Positions 1 to 9,194 of a stretch of DNA of 64,000 bases are shown piece by piece. Location: the NCBI RefSeq assembly GCF_014199595.1, contig NZ_JACHNX010000015.1, positions 1 through 64,000 of the forward strand. The letters run 5' to 3'. Each line of letters starts with the position of its first letter. Position 1 is the stretch's first letter. Both the position numbers and the translations under genes were made by a program. This stretch comes from Sphingomonas yabuuchiae. Lineage in GTDB: Bacteria > Pseudomonadota > Alphaproteobacteria > Sphingomonadales > Sphingomonadaceae. Under the pieces are notes generated by a model, which saw only the letters and a program-made list of their open reading frames with translations, was not told the origin of the DNA and searched no databases.

Positions 1-62
1 TTGGGGAAGAACGGCCGCAGCCGCTCCATCTGATCGTCCGTCAGCCAAAAAAGGTCGCTCAT
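1..62 (-). mobile_element. IS5-family transposase, N-terminal fragment at window edge
   Basis: Reading leftward from an ATG at 62 gives 20 codons beginning MSDLFWLTDDQMERLRPFFP, the characteristic N-terminus of IS5-group transposases, which act on the element's own ends. A GAGGAG ribosome site lies just upstream (about 70-77). The rest of the gene lies outside the window, so intactness cannot be judged. The motif GGGTCCTGACCCTAG at 112-126 could be the terminal inverted repeat of the element, but the partner end is not visible. Beyond it the sequence returns to a tRNA gene. Confidence 0.8.
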
Positions 63-215
63 CACCAGTCTCCTCGTGGAGCCTGAATCAGATCGTGACG
101 CTCACATCAATGGGTCCTGACCCTAGCGTGCGAATCCACGCGCACCTGCAATGCGGTTTGGGGGAGGTGTGGACTGCTACGTAAATATGCTACGTAGGGC
201 ACCGACTCGATCATC

Positions 216-243
216 AAAAAAGGGCAGAAAACTGCGCTTTTTT
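216..243 (-). terminator. Rho-independent terminator of tRNA-Pro(TGG)
   Basis: A stem of 12 positions with one mismatch (216-227 with 232-243) closes a four-base loop. On the minus strand it ends in six T residues, directly downstream of the tRNA 3' end at 249. The A-tract on the other side means it could also stop plus-strand transcription. Confidence 0.75.
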
Positions 244-247
244 GGAT

Positions 248-325
<78 letters not shown>

Positions 326-397
326 ACAGGGGTTGGCCCTTAGGGGAAGCGGGGGTGGCGGTGCAAGGGGTATTTCTGGGCCTGTTGCGGGCGAGGG

Positions 398-889
398 TTA
401 CAGGTTGGCCTGTTCCTCCTTGGGCAGGTCGGCATCGGGCGGATAATAAAGGCCTGCGCATTCCTCGCGCAGGCAGCCGCCCTCGATCACGATGTCGTTG
501 CGATAGGCATCGGCGATGAAGCCCAGCGTGTCGACATGCCGTGCCTCGAAATACATCGGGTGGACGTCATCGCGCCCTGCGCCATAGACGACCCGCCCGA
601 CCTTGGACCAGATCGACGCCATGGTGCACATGCCGCAGGGTTGTAGCGTCGAGTAGAGCGTCGCACCGCGCAGTTCCAGTTCGCCCTCCCCTTCGCAGGC
701 GCGGCGGATCGCCATCATCTCGGCATGGGCGGTGGCGTCGGGCAGTTCCTCGGTCTGGTTGCGCTCGGCGGAAAGGACTCGCCCGTCCAGCACGATCACC
801 GAGCCGAGCGGCGAGGTCGAGGGGTCGGAACCCTTCGACCGCGCCACCTCGATCGCCATGCGCATCCATTTTTCGTCGTCCTGGGTCAT
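398..889 (-). CDS. Cytidine/deoxycytidylate deaminase-family protein (nucleoside deaminase)
   Basis: This 163-residue protein belongs to the zinc-dependent CMP/dCMP deaminase fold. It shows the HAE motif (HAEMMAIRRA, near residue 56) that supplies one zinc ligand and the catalytic glutamate, and PCGMC (near residue 84) that supplies the two cysteine ligands. The family hydrolytically deaminates bases or nucleosides such as cytosine, guanine or nucleotides. The size and the PCGMCTMA context resemble guanine-deaminase/TadA-type members, but the substrate cannot be read from sequence. It lies 53 bp downstream of the GH2 gene on the same strand, so read-through is possible, although no link to sugar metabolism is obvious. 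It appears intact. Confidence 0.85.
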   Translation of the reverse strand: MTQDDEKWMRMAIEVARSKGSDPSTSPLGSVIVLDGRVLSAERNQTEELPDATAHAEMMAIRRACEGEGELELRGATLYSTLQPCGMCTMASIWSKVGRVVYGAGRDDVHPMYFEARHVDTLGFIADAYRNDIVIEGGCLREECAGLYYPPDADLPKEEQANL

Positions 890-942
890 GGCGGGCTTAA
901 CGCCTCCACCCCGCTTTCGGGCTCAAGCGTTTGGAATTCGGC

Positions 943-2814
943 CTATCGCTGCCCCGCCTTCGTACCGTAATAAGTGCTCAGCACCCCGAAGGCCTCCTTG
1001 CGCTGCCCGGTTTCGGAGATCAGGCCCTTGCGGTTCCAGCCCTGCTGGAAATCGGGGTTCTGGCGGCGGGGCGAGCGGAAGTCCTTCAGGATCCAGGGCG
1101 ACATGCCGCGCAAGGTCGGCACATGGTCGGCCATGCCCAACGTGGCGCGGTAGTAATCGGCTTGAAAGTCTTCGGAAAACTTCTGCTTGTTCGCCGGATC
1201 GTGGAAGCCCGCCCGCGCATCGGCACCGAATTCGGAGAAGATCAGCGGCTTGTCGGCGGGCACGCGCCATTCGCTGCGCGCCAGATCGGTCAGGCGATCC
1301 TGGGTGTACCAGCCATTATAGGTGTTGATCGCCATGACATCGAGCGCATCGGCCAGCGGATCGGCGAGCGTCATCACGGGATGATCGCCCCCCTCCCCCC
1401 GCTCGACCAGCAGCGCGGCGCTGACCAGCCGCGTGTCGTCCAGACGACGGACATCGCCGACCAGCGTGCGGAGGAAGACGTTGCGCGCGTCGGTCACGGG
1501 CGTCTCGTTGGCGACGCTCCAGATCGCGATCGAGGCGCGGTTGCGATCGCGCAGGATATTGTCGGCCAGCATCGTCCGCGCACGGTTCAGCGTGTCCGGG
1601 TTGGACCAGGCGACGCGCCAATAGACCGGCACCTCGCTCCAGACGATCAGGCCCAGTTCGTCGGCCAGCCGCACCGTCACGTCCGAATGCGGGTAATGGG
1701 CCAGCCGGACGAAATTGCCGTGCAGCCCGTCCTTGATCTCACTGAGCAGCGCGCGCGAAGCGGCCGGAGTCATGGCGCGGGTGGGATCGACGCCCAGTTC
1801 CTCCTCGTGCATCGAAATGCCGCGCAGGAAGATGGGCTTGCCGTTGAGCAGGATATCGGCTCCGCGCCGCTCGATGGTGCGGAAACCGATCCGGTCGCGC
1901 CACTGATCCTCGCCCGCCGTAACCGCCACGTCATAGAGCCGGGGCCGCTCGGGCGACCAGCGGACCAGCGCACGGGGAGCGGCCATGGTCGCGCGCCAGT
2001 CGCCATTGGCGTCGGTCGTGCCCGCGCGGTCCAGCCCCAGCTCGGCGATGCGCAGCCGCACCGGCCGGTTCGCCGCCTGCGGCCCGTCGAGATGCACGTC
2101 CACCGCCATGCGACCATCGCGGGTCAGGCGGACCCAGGCGTCGTCGACATAGGTGTCGGGTGTCTGGATCAGCCGGACCGGACGGGTGATGCCGCCATAA
2201 TTCTCCCAGTCGGTGACGGGCGGCGGCACCGTCGCCTCGGTCGCCTGGCTGTCGACGCCGACCGTGACCTGGTTCAGGCCGTCGCGCATCAGCCCGGTGA
2301 TGTCGAAGGCAAAGGGGGTGAAGCCGCCCTCATGCTTTCCGACCGGCTTGCCGTTCAGATAGACGATGGTGGCATAATTGGCCGCGCCGAAGCGGAGGAA
2401 ATAGCGCCCCTTGCGGACGGCAGGTGCGGCGAAGGTCCGCTGATACCACATCAGCCCGTCATAATGGCGAAGCTCTGGCGCCTGGGTCAGCCAGGACGAC
2501 GGCAGCGAGGTCAGCGGCGAATGGGGGAGATCGAACTCGTAGAGGACCCGGCTGTCCTTCGCCATTTCGGCGCGAACGTCGACATCCTTCCAGCGCTGCT
2601 GCCCACTATCGGGCATGCCGCCGTGGAAGCCCGAAATCCCCGAACGGAACGGATCGATCGAATAATGCCAGGGGCCGGACAGGTCGGTCCCGTCGCGCAG
2701 ATCGGCCGACGCGAGAACGGGGCCGAGCCGGGGCGCGGCATCCTGTGCGAAGAGCGACGTACCCGTGGCCAGCATCATGCCCGCCACGGCATATTTCCAA
2801 ATGGTCCTGCCCAT
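943..2814 (-). CDS. Glycoside hydrolase family 2 (beta-glucuronidase/beta-galactosidase-like), exported
   Basis: This 623-residue protein starts with a hydrophobic signal peptide (cleavage likely after SLFA near residue 23). It then has the three GH2 parts: an N-terminal jelly-roll sugar-binding domain (about 40-220), an immunoglobulin-like domain (about 220-315) and a TIM barrel. The general acid/base is the Glu of IWSVANETP (about 437) and the nucleophile the Glu of IFSEFGAD (about 528). The family removes terminal beta-linked glucuronic acid, galactose or mannose. The hexuronate-type permeases nearby favour a uronic acid, but this is inference. ATG at 2814 was chosen over GTG at 2817 because GGGAGAG is then well spaced. 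It is the last clear member of the TonB receptor-hydrolase-GH2 unit. Confidence 0.85.
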   Translation of the reverse strand: MGRTIWKYAVAGMMLATGTSLFAQDAAPRLGPVLASADLRDGTDLSGPWHYSIDPFRSGISGFHGGMPDSGQQRWKDVDVRAEMAKDSRVLYEFDLPHSPLTSLPSSWLTQAPELRHYDGLMWYQRTFAAPAVRKGRYFLRFGAANYATIVYLNGKPVGKHEGGFTPFAFDITGLMRDGLNQVTVGVDSQATEATVPPPVTDWENYGGITRPVRLIQTPDTYVDDAWVRLTRDGRMAVDVHLDGPQAANRPVRLRIAELGLDRAGTTDANGDWRATMAAPRALVRWSPERPRLYDVAVTAGEDQWRDRIGFRTIERRGADILLNGKPIFLRGISMHEEELGVDPTRAMTPAASRALLSEIKDGLHGNFVRLAHYPHSDVTVRLADELGLIVWSEVPVYWRVAWSNPDTLNRARTMLADNILRDRNRASIAIWSVANETPVTDARNVFLRTLVGDVRRLDDTRLVSAALLVERGEGGDHPVMTLADPLADALDVMAINTYNGWYTQDRLTDLARSEWRVPADKPLIFSEFGADARAGFHDPANKQKFSEDFQADYYRATLGMADHVPTLRGMSPWILKDFRSPRRQNPDFQQGWNRKGLISETGQRKEAFGVLSTYYGTKAGQR

Positions 2815-2885
2815 CACGTCGCTCTCCCGTCATTCGGCCGATCCTGACCGCCGGCCTTCATCGTCAGTCTAGACCGCACCCCCGC

Positions 2886-4208
2886 TCATCGCCAGCCGGG
2901 GGCGGAGCGATATTCGAAGCTCATGCCGACCGCGCGGCCGGGCTGGAACCCCTTCCACACGGTCGAGGCGGGCGGGCCCGGACTGTACTGCGCCACCCGA
3001 CCGACCGGCGCGCCCGGCCAGCGGCCCGTATCCGACTGCACCGTCAGGCCGTTGAGATAGGCGTCTCTGCCCGTCTCGCCCTTCACATAGCGGTCCAGAA
3101 AGGCGGTGATGAAATGAGTCTGGATGGGAAGCAGCCGGTCCTTGCGCCACACCGCATCCTCGAACCAGTCCATGTCCCAGAAGCGCTGCCGCATCGCGGG
3201 AGGCGCGGGGGTCAGCGCGATGCTGTGCCCGGCCTGGGCGAAGGTCAGCAGGTAGCGCGGCGCGGGCGCGGGTGCGTTGAACAGCGCACGCACCGCCTCA
3301 TGCCCGACGACCCGGTCATGATCGCCGACGACGATCAGCGTCGGCACGGACACCGCGCCCACCCCCTGCCCCGTCCAGATCGGCACCGCGCCGAAGCGGG
3401 CGGCGGGGGCGAGCGCGACGATGGCCTTGAGGTTTTTCGCTCGCAGTTCGCTAGCCCGATCGGCGGCAAAGGGCGTGAGGATATCCCGGCTGAGCTTGCC
3501 CATAGCCGGGTTCAGCGGCGCGCCACCGACCGTCAGCACGCCGTAACCGCCCATCGAATAGCCGATCAGCGCGGTCCGTGTCGGATCGGCGGCGGCGAAT
3601 ATACCCTTATGCTGGTCGGCGCGGGCTTGCGCTTCGGCGGTGACGAAGGCGATGTCGAGCGGTCGCCGGGCGATCGGCCCGGCGCGGGCGGCATCGGTGC
3701 GGATGCCGATCGGCGGATCGCGAAAGGCCGGGGCAACCACGACATAGCCCTTGCTCGCCAGGTTTTCGCCCAGCCAGGACAGGACTTCGGGTGTGTTACC
3801 ATAACCATGCGCCAGGATCACCAGCGGGAAACGACCCGCCGCGACCGGACGGTCGGGCGAGGCCAGTCCGGGCAGGTCGAAGGCCACGTCCCGGCCATCC
3901 TCGCCGGACAAGGCCGTCTTGTAGGTGATCCCCCGCCCCGCCGAGGCCGCCGGATACCAAATCAGCAGCGGCAGCTCGCGATCGACGATGGCGGGCCGGT
4001 CCCTGCCCTGAAGCGGATCGGCCTGCCCCGGCTGGACGAACCGGCTGCGCTGTACGCCGACCGGATAGCGTCCCAGCCGGGCAAGTTCGGGGGCATCGAC
4101 CGGCGGCCGGGCCGGGGCATCGCCCTGCCCCGCCCCCGGCCGCTGCGCCGTGGCGGCGACGGCGAGCGCCGCCGCCGCCAGCCCCAGCCCCAGGCCGACC
4201 CGGCGCAT
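2886..4208 (-). CDS. Secreted alpha/beta hydrolase, PAF-acetylhydrolase-like; candidate carbohydrate esterase
   Basis: This 440-residue protein has a signal peptide (residues 1-21) and an alpha/beta-hydrolase fold. The nucleophile elbow is GYSMGG (Ser about 218), the oxyanion region is HGYGN (about 134), the acid is in VGDHDRVV (about 296-298) and the histidine in AQAGHSIAL (about 328). The platelet-activating-factor acetylhydrolase/dienelactone hydrolase branch cleaves short acyl esters. Its ATG overlaps the receptor stop codon by one base (TGATG), so the two are translationally coupled. It is followed at 71 bp by the GH2 gene. This setting suggests removal of acetyl or similar ester groups from hemicellulose fragments in the periplasm, which is inference. 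A peptidase of similar fold remains possible. Confidence 0.75.
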   Translation of the reverse strand: MRRVGLGLGLAAAALAVAATAQRPGAGQGDAPARPPVDAPELARLGRYPVGVQRSRFVQPGQADPLQGRDRPAIVDRELPLLIWYPAASAGRGITYKTALSGEDGRDVAFDLPGLASPDRPVAAGRFPLVILAHGYGNTPEVLSWLGENLASKGYVVVAPAFRDPPIGIRTDAARAGPIARRPLDIAFVTAEAQARADQHKGIFAAADPTRTALIGYSMGGYGVLTVGGAPLNPAMGKLSRDILTPFAADRASELRAKNLKAIVALAPAARFGAVPIWTGQGVGAVSVPTLIVVGDHDRVVGHEAVRALFNAPAPAPRYLLTFAQAGHSIALTPAPPAMRQRFWDMDWFEDAVWRKDRLLPIQTHFITAFLDRYVKGETGRDAYLNGLTVQSDTGRWPGAPVGRVAQYSPGPPASTVWKGFQPGRAVGMSFEYRSAPGWR

Positions 4209-6514
4209 CAGAAGTTCAAGCCGAGGCGCATGCCCGCATAGCGGCGGAAGTCACGCGGCAGCACCGCCTGGGTCGCGATATTGTTGCCGAAATTGCCCGC
4301 CGTGTTCACCAGCGACCCATAATATTGCTTGTCGAACAGGTTGTTGACGAAGGCGACCAGTTCCCAGCGGCGATCCTCCTCGCGCACGCCCAGACCGACA
4401 TTGACGATGCTGAAGGCGGGCTGGAAGGTCTGCGGATCGCGTGCCTGGAAATACAGGCTGCTCTGATATTGCCAGTTCACCTGCGCCACACCGCGCGTCG
4501 TCGCGGTCAGGCGCGGCGAGTAATCGAGATTGGCGTTGAACTTCCACTTGGGCGCCTGGATCGCGGTGGTGTCGGTCAGGTTCTGGCTGGCGGGCGAGCC
4601 GGTGCAGCCCTGGGCCGCCGTCTGCAACGGGTAGCATTGCGCGCGGGCGAACTCGGTATATTTCGCGTCGAGATAGGTGACGGCGCCGCCGAGGTTGAAG
4701 CTGTCGCTGAACCGCATCGATCCTTCGAACTCGACGCCCTTGGTGTTGAGCTTGCCGACATTGGTCAGGCGATAGTTGGACGTGCCGTCGGCCAGCGTCT
4801 CGATCGTCTGGGCCTGAAGGTCGCGGTAATTGGTGTCGAACAGCGTGACGTTGGCGGTCAGGCGACGGTCGAGGAACTGGCTGCGGATGCCCAGTTCCTT
4901 GTCGCGCGACCGTTCGGGTCGGATCGGCCCGGCCAGCGCGCGGTTGCGGTTGAAGCCGGTCGTCAGGTCGTAGGTCTGGCCCTTATAGCCCGTGGCATAG
5001 GTCACGAAGCCGTTGATCGTCGGGCTGAAATCATAGCGCAGCGTGCCGCGATAGGTGCCCGCCGTGTCGCTGGCATGGCCCGCAAAGGCGGTGCCCGCCA
5101 GATTGTCGCGGAAGGTATAGCTGACCCGCTCGTTCTGAACGCGCCCGCCGCCGGTGAAGGTCAGGTCGGGCACGATCGTCCAGTCGACCTGTGCGAAGGC
5201 CGCGACCTGACGCGACTGCGAGGTGGCGTACCAATTGGCGAGCGAGAAATACGGCCCGCGCTGGAACGGGCGGTTGAACTTCACATTCGCGCCGTACAGC
5301 CCGACCGTATAGCGGAACGGCTTGTCGGCATCGGATTGCAGCCGGACCTCCTCGGTCACCTGCTCGGAATTGAAGACGCCGATCTGGGTGTTGTTGCCCA
5401 GATTGCCGGGTGCCGACGTGTCGTCATGGTCGAGATAGTCGTTCAGGTGGAAACGGTCATAGGAGCTGATCGTGACGAGGTTCAGCGATCCGATGCCGAA
5501 CTCCCCACGGATATAGCCGCCGCCGCCCTCGTACCGGGTGCGCGAGTCGTAATTGTTGCTGATCGTCTGGTTGTCCGGCCCGACGACCACGCCGGGCAGC
5601 ACGACCGACGGGGTCAGCCCGGCCGTGCCGCGCAGCCGGGCATTTGGCCCGAACGCCAGGAAGGGGCGGCCGACCGTGGTGTTGCCGTTGACGTAATTGC
5701 CCGAGATGACGAGCGCGGCCGTATCGGTCGGCTCCCAGCGCAGCTTGCCACGCAGGTTCAGCGTCTCGCGGCCATTGACCCGCTTGCCGTTGAACAGGTT
5801 GCGGATATTGCCGTCCCAATTGTTATAGGCGGCCGACATGACATAGCCGAGCTGCTCGTTGATCGGGCCGGACACGCTGAAATTGACGCCCTGCTCGCGA
5901 TCGGTCGTCGCCACCGCATTGGCGCGGATACGCAGTTCCGAGGTCGGGTTGCGGGTGATCAGGTTGACCAGGCCGGCCGAGGCCGACTTGCCGTACAGCG
6001 TGCTCTGGGGGCCGCGCAGCACCTCGATCCGCTCGACATCGGGCAGGTCGGTGAAGGCGCGCGCCTGGAAGGCCAGCGGCACTTCGTCGACCAGCACCGC
6101 GACGCTCGACTCCACGCCGATGCCGAAGGCGAAGGTGCCGACGCCGCGCAGCGAGATGTTGGAATTCTGCGGCTGTTCGGCCGGGCGGACAACCAGCGAG
6201 GACGAGACTTTGCCGATATCGGTGAAGTTGCGGACACCCGCCGCCGCCAGTTGGGCCGGGGCGACGACCGACACGGCGAGCGGCACGCGCTGGACATTCT
6301 CGGCGCGCTTGTTGGCGGTGACGATGATGTCGCCTGCGCTGACCGGTTCGGGTGCGACGTTGGAGGTGGGGCCGCCGGGCTGTCCCTGCGCCTCCTGGGT
6401 CAGTTGCGCTTCGTCGGTTGGCGACGGTGCGGCCTGCTGGGCCGAAACCTGACTTGCCGCGGAAAGCGATACGATCATCGCCGTCAGGGCCACGGTGGAA
6501 CGCAGCATCTTCAT
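4208..6514 (-). CDS. TonB-dependent outer-membrane receptor
   Basis: This 768-residue protein has an N-terminal signal peptide (residues 1-25, ending VSAQ). A plug domain begins at DIIVTANKR (about 63) and contains VLRGPQSTLYGKSASAG. The C-terminal beta-barrel ends in an aromatic residue (GLNF), as outer-membrane proteins do. Such receptors import bulky substrates using TonB energy; in this locus an oligosaccharide is likely. The ribosome site GGGAGGGAAGG directly precedes the ATG. It leads the unit with the hydrolase and GH2 genes. A promoter-like pair with a GntR-type operator between the two boxes lies at 6564-6591. No SusD partner is present, as is usual for proteobacterial carbohydrate receptors. 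Confidence 0.92.
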   Translation of the reverse strand: MKMLRSTVALTAMIVSLSAASQVSAQQAAPSPTDEAQLTQEAQGQPGGPTSNVAPEPVSAGDIIVTANKRAENVQRVPLAVSVVAPAQLAAAGVRNFTDIGKVSSSLVVRPAEQPQNSNISLRGVGTFAFGIGVESSVAVLVDEVPLAFQARAFTDLPDVERIEVLRGPQSTLYGKSASAGLVNLITRNPTSELRIRANAVATTDREQGVNFSVSGPINEQLGYVMSAAYNNWDGNIRNLFNGKRVNGRETLNLRGKLRWEPTDTAALVISGNYVNGNTTVGRPFLAFGPNARLRGTAGLTPSVVLPGVVVGPDNQTISNNYDSRTRYEGGGGYIRGEFGIGSLNLVTISSYDRFHLNDYLDHDDTSAPGNLGNNTQIGVFNSEQVTEEVRLQSDADKPFRYTVGLYGANVKFNRPFQRGPYFSLANWYATSQSRQVAAFAQVDWTIVPDLTFTGGGRVQNERVSYTFRDNLAGTAFAGHASDTAGTYRGTLRYDFSPTINGFVTYATGYKGQTYDLTTGFNRNRALAGPIRPERSRDKELGIRSQFLDRRLTANVTLFDTNYRDLQAQTIETLADGTSNYRLTNVGKLNTKGVEFEGSMRFSDSFNLGGAVTYLDAKYTEFARAQCYPLQTAAQGCTGSPASQNLTDTTAIQAPKWKFNANLDYSPRLTATTRGVAQVNWQYQSSLYFQARDPQTFQPAFSIVNVGLGVREEDRRWELVAFVNNLFDKQYYGSLVNTAGNFGNNIATQAVLPRDFRRYAGMRLGLNF

Positions 6515-6563
6515 CCTTCCCTCCCATTGCCGCCGGTCTTGGCCGGTCTTGCCTTGTCAACCA

Positions 6564-6591
6564 AACATACCGAATGGCCTTACCAATGCAA
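6564..6591 (-). promoter_or_regulatory. Putative promoter with GntR/FadR-type operator upstream of the TonB receptor
   Basis: The dyad AATGGCCTTACCAAT at 6573-6587 fits the TGG-n5-CCA pattern of FadR-subfamily GntR operators. On the minus strand TTGCAT (6586-6591) and TATGTT (6564-6569) are 16 bp apart and could be -35 and -10 boxes, with the operator in the spacer. The site matches 12 of 15 positions of the one at 10547-10561 upstream of the second sugar unit. The rest of 6515-6809 holds only the GH31 terminator and a repeat-type hairpin. Confidence 0.5.
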
Positions 6592-6698
6592 TGCTGTTGT
6601 TAGACCTGCGTTGGATTTGTCGGCACGGGAGCGCAAGCGATGGGAAGAATTGCAAACGTGTACGACATTTGCGCACCACTGGCCAGCGCCAGATACGC

Positions 6699-6724
6699 AA
6701 AAGCGTCCGGCCCTGGCCGGACGC
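6699..6724 (-). terminator. Rho-independent terminator of the MFS-GH31 unit
   Basis: A perfect stem GCGTCCGG/CCGGACGC (6703-6710 with 6717-6724), extendable by two more pairs, is followed on the minus strand by TTTT. It lies 86 bp past the GH31 stop and separates that unit from the TonB-receptor unit. Confidence 0.7.
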
Positions 6725-6752
6725 CTCTCGAACAGATTGAGATAGTTTTCTT

Positions 6753-6779
6753 CCCTCTCCCCTCAAAGAGGGGCGAGGG
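6753..6779. repeat. Palindromic repeat hairpin (short form)
   Basis: Arms CCCTCTCCCCT and AGGGGCGAGGG differ at one pair and enclose five bases. The composition is that of the dispersed repeat copies at 14571, 18944, 25915, 41319, 55692 and 57191. It lies just downstream of the GH31 stop and has no T-tract of its own. Confidence 0.55.
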
Positions 6780-6809
6780 AGTGGAAGGCGCAATGCCCAT
6801 GGATCCGCA

Positions 6810-9194
6810 TCAAATGGTCAGGTGAAGGCCGCGCCGTCCGTCCTGTTCGACCGGCATAGCATCCGCGCCCTCGACGATCAGGATCCGACCGTCGCCCGGC
6901 GGCAGCAGCAGGGTCGTGCCGCCCTCCCCTTCCCCGTCGCGCGACAGGGTGACGACGACCCGCTCCGCATCGGCCTGGCCGGTCAGATGCCAGCGCGTGA
7001 CCGGGCCATGGCCGTCGCCGCTATCGTCCATGCCGGTCCAGCGGATGGCCCCGGTCGAGGGCGGGAAGAGCCACAGCCCACGACGATAGGGCTCGGGCCG
7101 CCAGCCGCCCTGGGCGAGATCGACCAGCATCGCCGACCCGCCCCGCGCGAACAGCGGCGGCGGGCCATCGAGCGGTGCCGCGACATCGGCCGTCGCGCCA
7201 CCGGCAAAACGCTCGCCGGTCCAGACATGGACCCATTCCGCCCCGCTCGGCAGTTGGACGAAGCGGCGCTCCGCCCCTTCGTCCATCACCGGCGCGGCAA
7301 GGACGTCGGATCCCAGCATATGCTCGTCGCGTTCGCCCCAGCTTGCCGGGTCCTTCGGGAAATCCGCCCAGAGCGGTCGGACCATAGGCTCGTAATCGGC
7401 GTGATAGCGATGCAGCAGGTCGTAGAAGAACGGGATCAGCGTCTGCCTCAGCGCCATCAGTCGGTGCATCGCAGGCAGCACCTCCGGGTACATCCACGGC
7501 TCGTTGACCGTGCGGTCGTCGTTCCAGCTATGGATGCTGAAGCGGGGCATCAGCACCCCCGCCTGTACCCAGCGGATCAGCAGCTCGGGCGACGGCGCAG
7601 GGCCGGAAAAGCCGCCCACGTCATGCCCGCTGTTTGACACGCCCGACAGCGCGAGGCCGATCGACTGGCGCGCATTGTAGCGGATCGTCTTCCACGCGGT
7701 CCGGTTATCCCCCGACCAAGTCTGCGCATAGCGATGCAGCCCCGCCATGCCCGAGCGGGTGACGACATAGGGCCGAGTATCGGGCCGTGCGGCGACCTGC
7801 GCCTGACGCGAGGCGCGGGTCATCAGGATCGGCTGGACCGGGCGCATCTCCGATGCCGGGCGGGGCTGGCCGAAGCCGTCGACCATCGCGCGGGCGTCCC
7901 ACAGCTCATATTCGTTATTGTCGTTCCACGTCGCCTCCATGCCATGATCGAGCAGCGCCGACGTCACCTGATCGCGCCACCACGCCGCCGCCTGAGGCTT
8001 GGTCATGTCGATATAGCTGCCGACTTCATCCCAGAATTGCGCTTCCACCGGCTGACCGTCCGCGTCCGCGACGAAGAGGCCGGCGGCCGCCACCTCGTCA
8101 TAACGCGGGTGGCTGCGCAGCAGGGCGGGCTTGATATTGGGGACCAGCCGGACACCCGCCTCGGCATAGGAGGCGATGAAGGCGGCGGGATCGGGAAACT
8201 TGTCGCGGTTCCAGTGAAAGACATACCGCTTGTCGCCGATCGAGGTGTAGCCCGACGACAGGTGGAAGGAGGTGCAGCCCAGATCGTGCCGCTCGCACAG
8301 CGCCAGAAAACCCGCCATCTGCGCCGCCGCATCGGGCGCATCGGTATAGGTCATGGTCGAGCCGGAATAACCCAATGACCAGCGCGGCATCAGCGCCGGA
8401 CGGCCGGTCAGCCAGGTAAAGCGCCGCGTCACCGCCAGCGGGTCCGGCCCGGCGATAATCCAGCGATCGACGTCGCCTGCGTCCGTCACAACATGACGGT
8501 ACAGGCCGTGATAATTGTCGAGTTCCTGCCCCAGGTCGAAGGTGACATCGGCGACGGTGTCGTAAAATTCGCCGTGGCACCGCCCCTCGGCATCGGCGAT
8601 CAGCAGATAGGGAATCGACTTGTAGAGCGGGTCGCTCGTCTCGGCATCGAAGCCCATCGGGTCGACATTGGTCAGGCGAAAGCGCCGTCCGGCCCGGTCG
8701 GTGTCGCCGGTGCGGTCGCCCAGTCCAAAAAAGCGCTCGCCCGGCGTCCGCGCGGCATAATGATGCGCGCGGCCGTCCCACCAGCCAAAGTCATAGGCCT
8801 GGGTCGGCCGGTCCTGCGTAATGACGTGCCAGCCCTCGCCCGCCCGCTGCTCCCAGCGCCCGTGCAGACCTTCGAGCGTCAGGGTGACGCGAAGCCGCTC
8901 GGTCGCGACGATCAGGGTGCCGTCCGCTTCCTCGCATGTGAAGTCGGGGCAGGCGAAGCCGGACACGTCCATCCGGTCGCGTCCCGGCTCGGCGATATCC
9001 TCGGCCCCCGGCGCGATGGCCCAGCTCGGCGGGCTGGTCACGCGTCCCTCCGCCAGCAGCAGGAGGCGCATCATCTCCTCCTCCAGCACGAAGAGATGCG
9101 CGACCGCGCCGGTATCGGCGGTCAGTGTCAGAAATCCGCGCGAACGTCCGGTGACGGCAAAGCGGGGCGGCTGGGAAAGGGTGGCGCGCCTCAT
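6810..9194 (-). CDS. Glycoside hydrolase family 31 (alpha-xylosidase/alpha-glucosidase type), cytoplasmic
   Basis: This 794-residue protein has an N-terminal beta-sandwich domain (about 1-260), a TIM barrel containing WNDNNE (nucleophile Asp about 425) and the acid/base Asp in WSGDN (about 496), HDVGGF near 524, and C-terminal beta domains. The family hydrolyses alpha-linked glucose or xylose from non-reducing ends, or alpha-glucan lyase substrates. No signal peptide is visible, so action is cytoplasmic. The ATG at 9194 is set by the four-base ATGA overlap with the upstream permease gene. A longer in-frame reading back to 10439 runs out of frame through that permease and is not real. The product of the coupled permease is its likely substrate. 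Confidence 0.88.
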   Translation of the reverse strand: MRRATLSQPPRFAVTGRSRGFLTLTADTGAVAHLFVLEEEMMRLLLLAEGRVTSPPSWAIAPGAEDIAEPGRDRMDVSGFACPDFTCEEADGTLIVATERLRVTLTLEGLHGRWEQRAGEGWHVITQDRPTQAYDFGWWDGRAHHYAARTPGERFFGLGDRTGDTDRAGRRFRLTNVDPMGFDAETSDPLYKSIPYLLIADAEGRCHGEFYDTVADVTFDLGQELDNYHGLYRHVVTDAGDVDRWIIAGPDPLAVTRRFTWLTGRPALMPRWSLGYSGSTMTYTDAPDAAAQMAGFLALCERHDLGCTSFHLSSGYTSIGDKRYVFHWNRDKFPDPAAFIASYAEAGVRLVPNIKPALLRSHPRYDEVAAAGLFVADADGQPVEAQFWDEVGSYIDMTKPQAAAWWRDQVTSALLDHGMEATWNDNNEYELWDARAMVDGFGQPRPASEMRPVQPILMTRASRQAQVAARPDTRPYVVTRSGMAGLHRYAQTWSGDNRTAWKTIRYNARQSIGLALSGVSNSGHDVGGFSGPAPSPELLIRWVQAGVLMPRFSIHSWNDDRTVNEPWMYPEVLPAMHRLMALRQTLIPFFYDLLHRYHADYEPMVRPLWADFPKDPASWGERDEHMLGSDVLAAPVMDEGAERRFVQLPSGAEWVHVWTGERFAGGATADVAAPLDGPPPLFARGGSAMLVDLAQGGWRPEPYRRGLWLFPPSTGAIRWTGMDDSGDGHGPVTRWHLTGQADAERVVVTLSRDGEGEGGTTLLLPPGDGRILIVEGADAMPVEQDGRRGLHLTI

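Noticed and set aside
931..2847. Long plus-strand frame opposite GH2, and similar long frames opposite most large genes
   Set aside because: They are antisense shadows that arise from high GC content. They have no family match and no ribosome sites.
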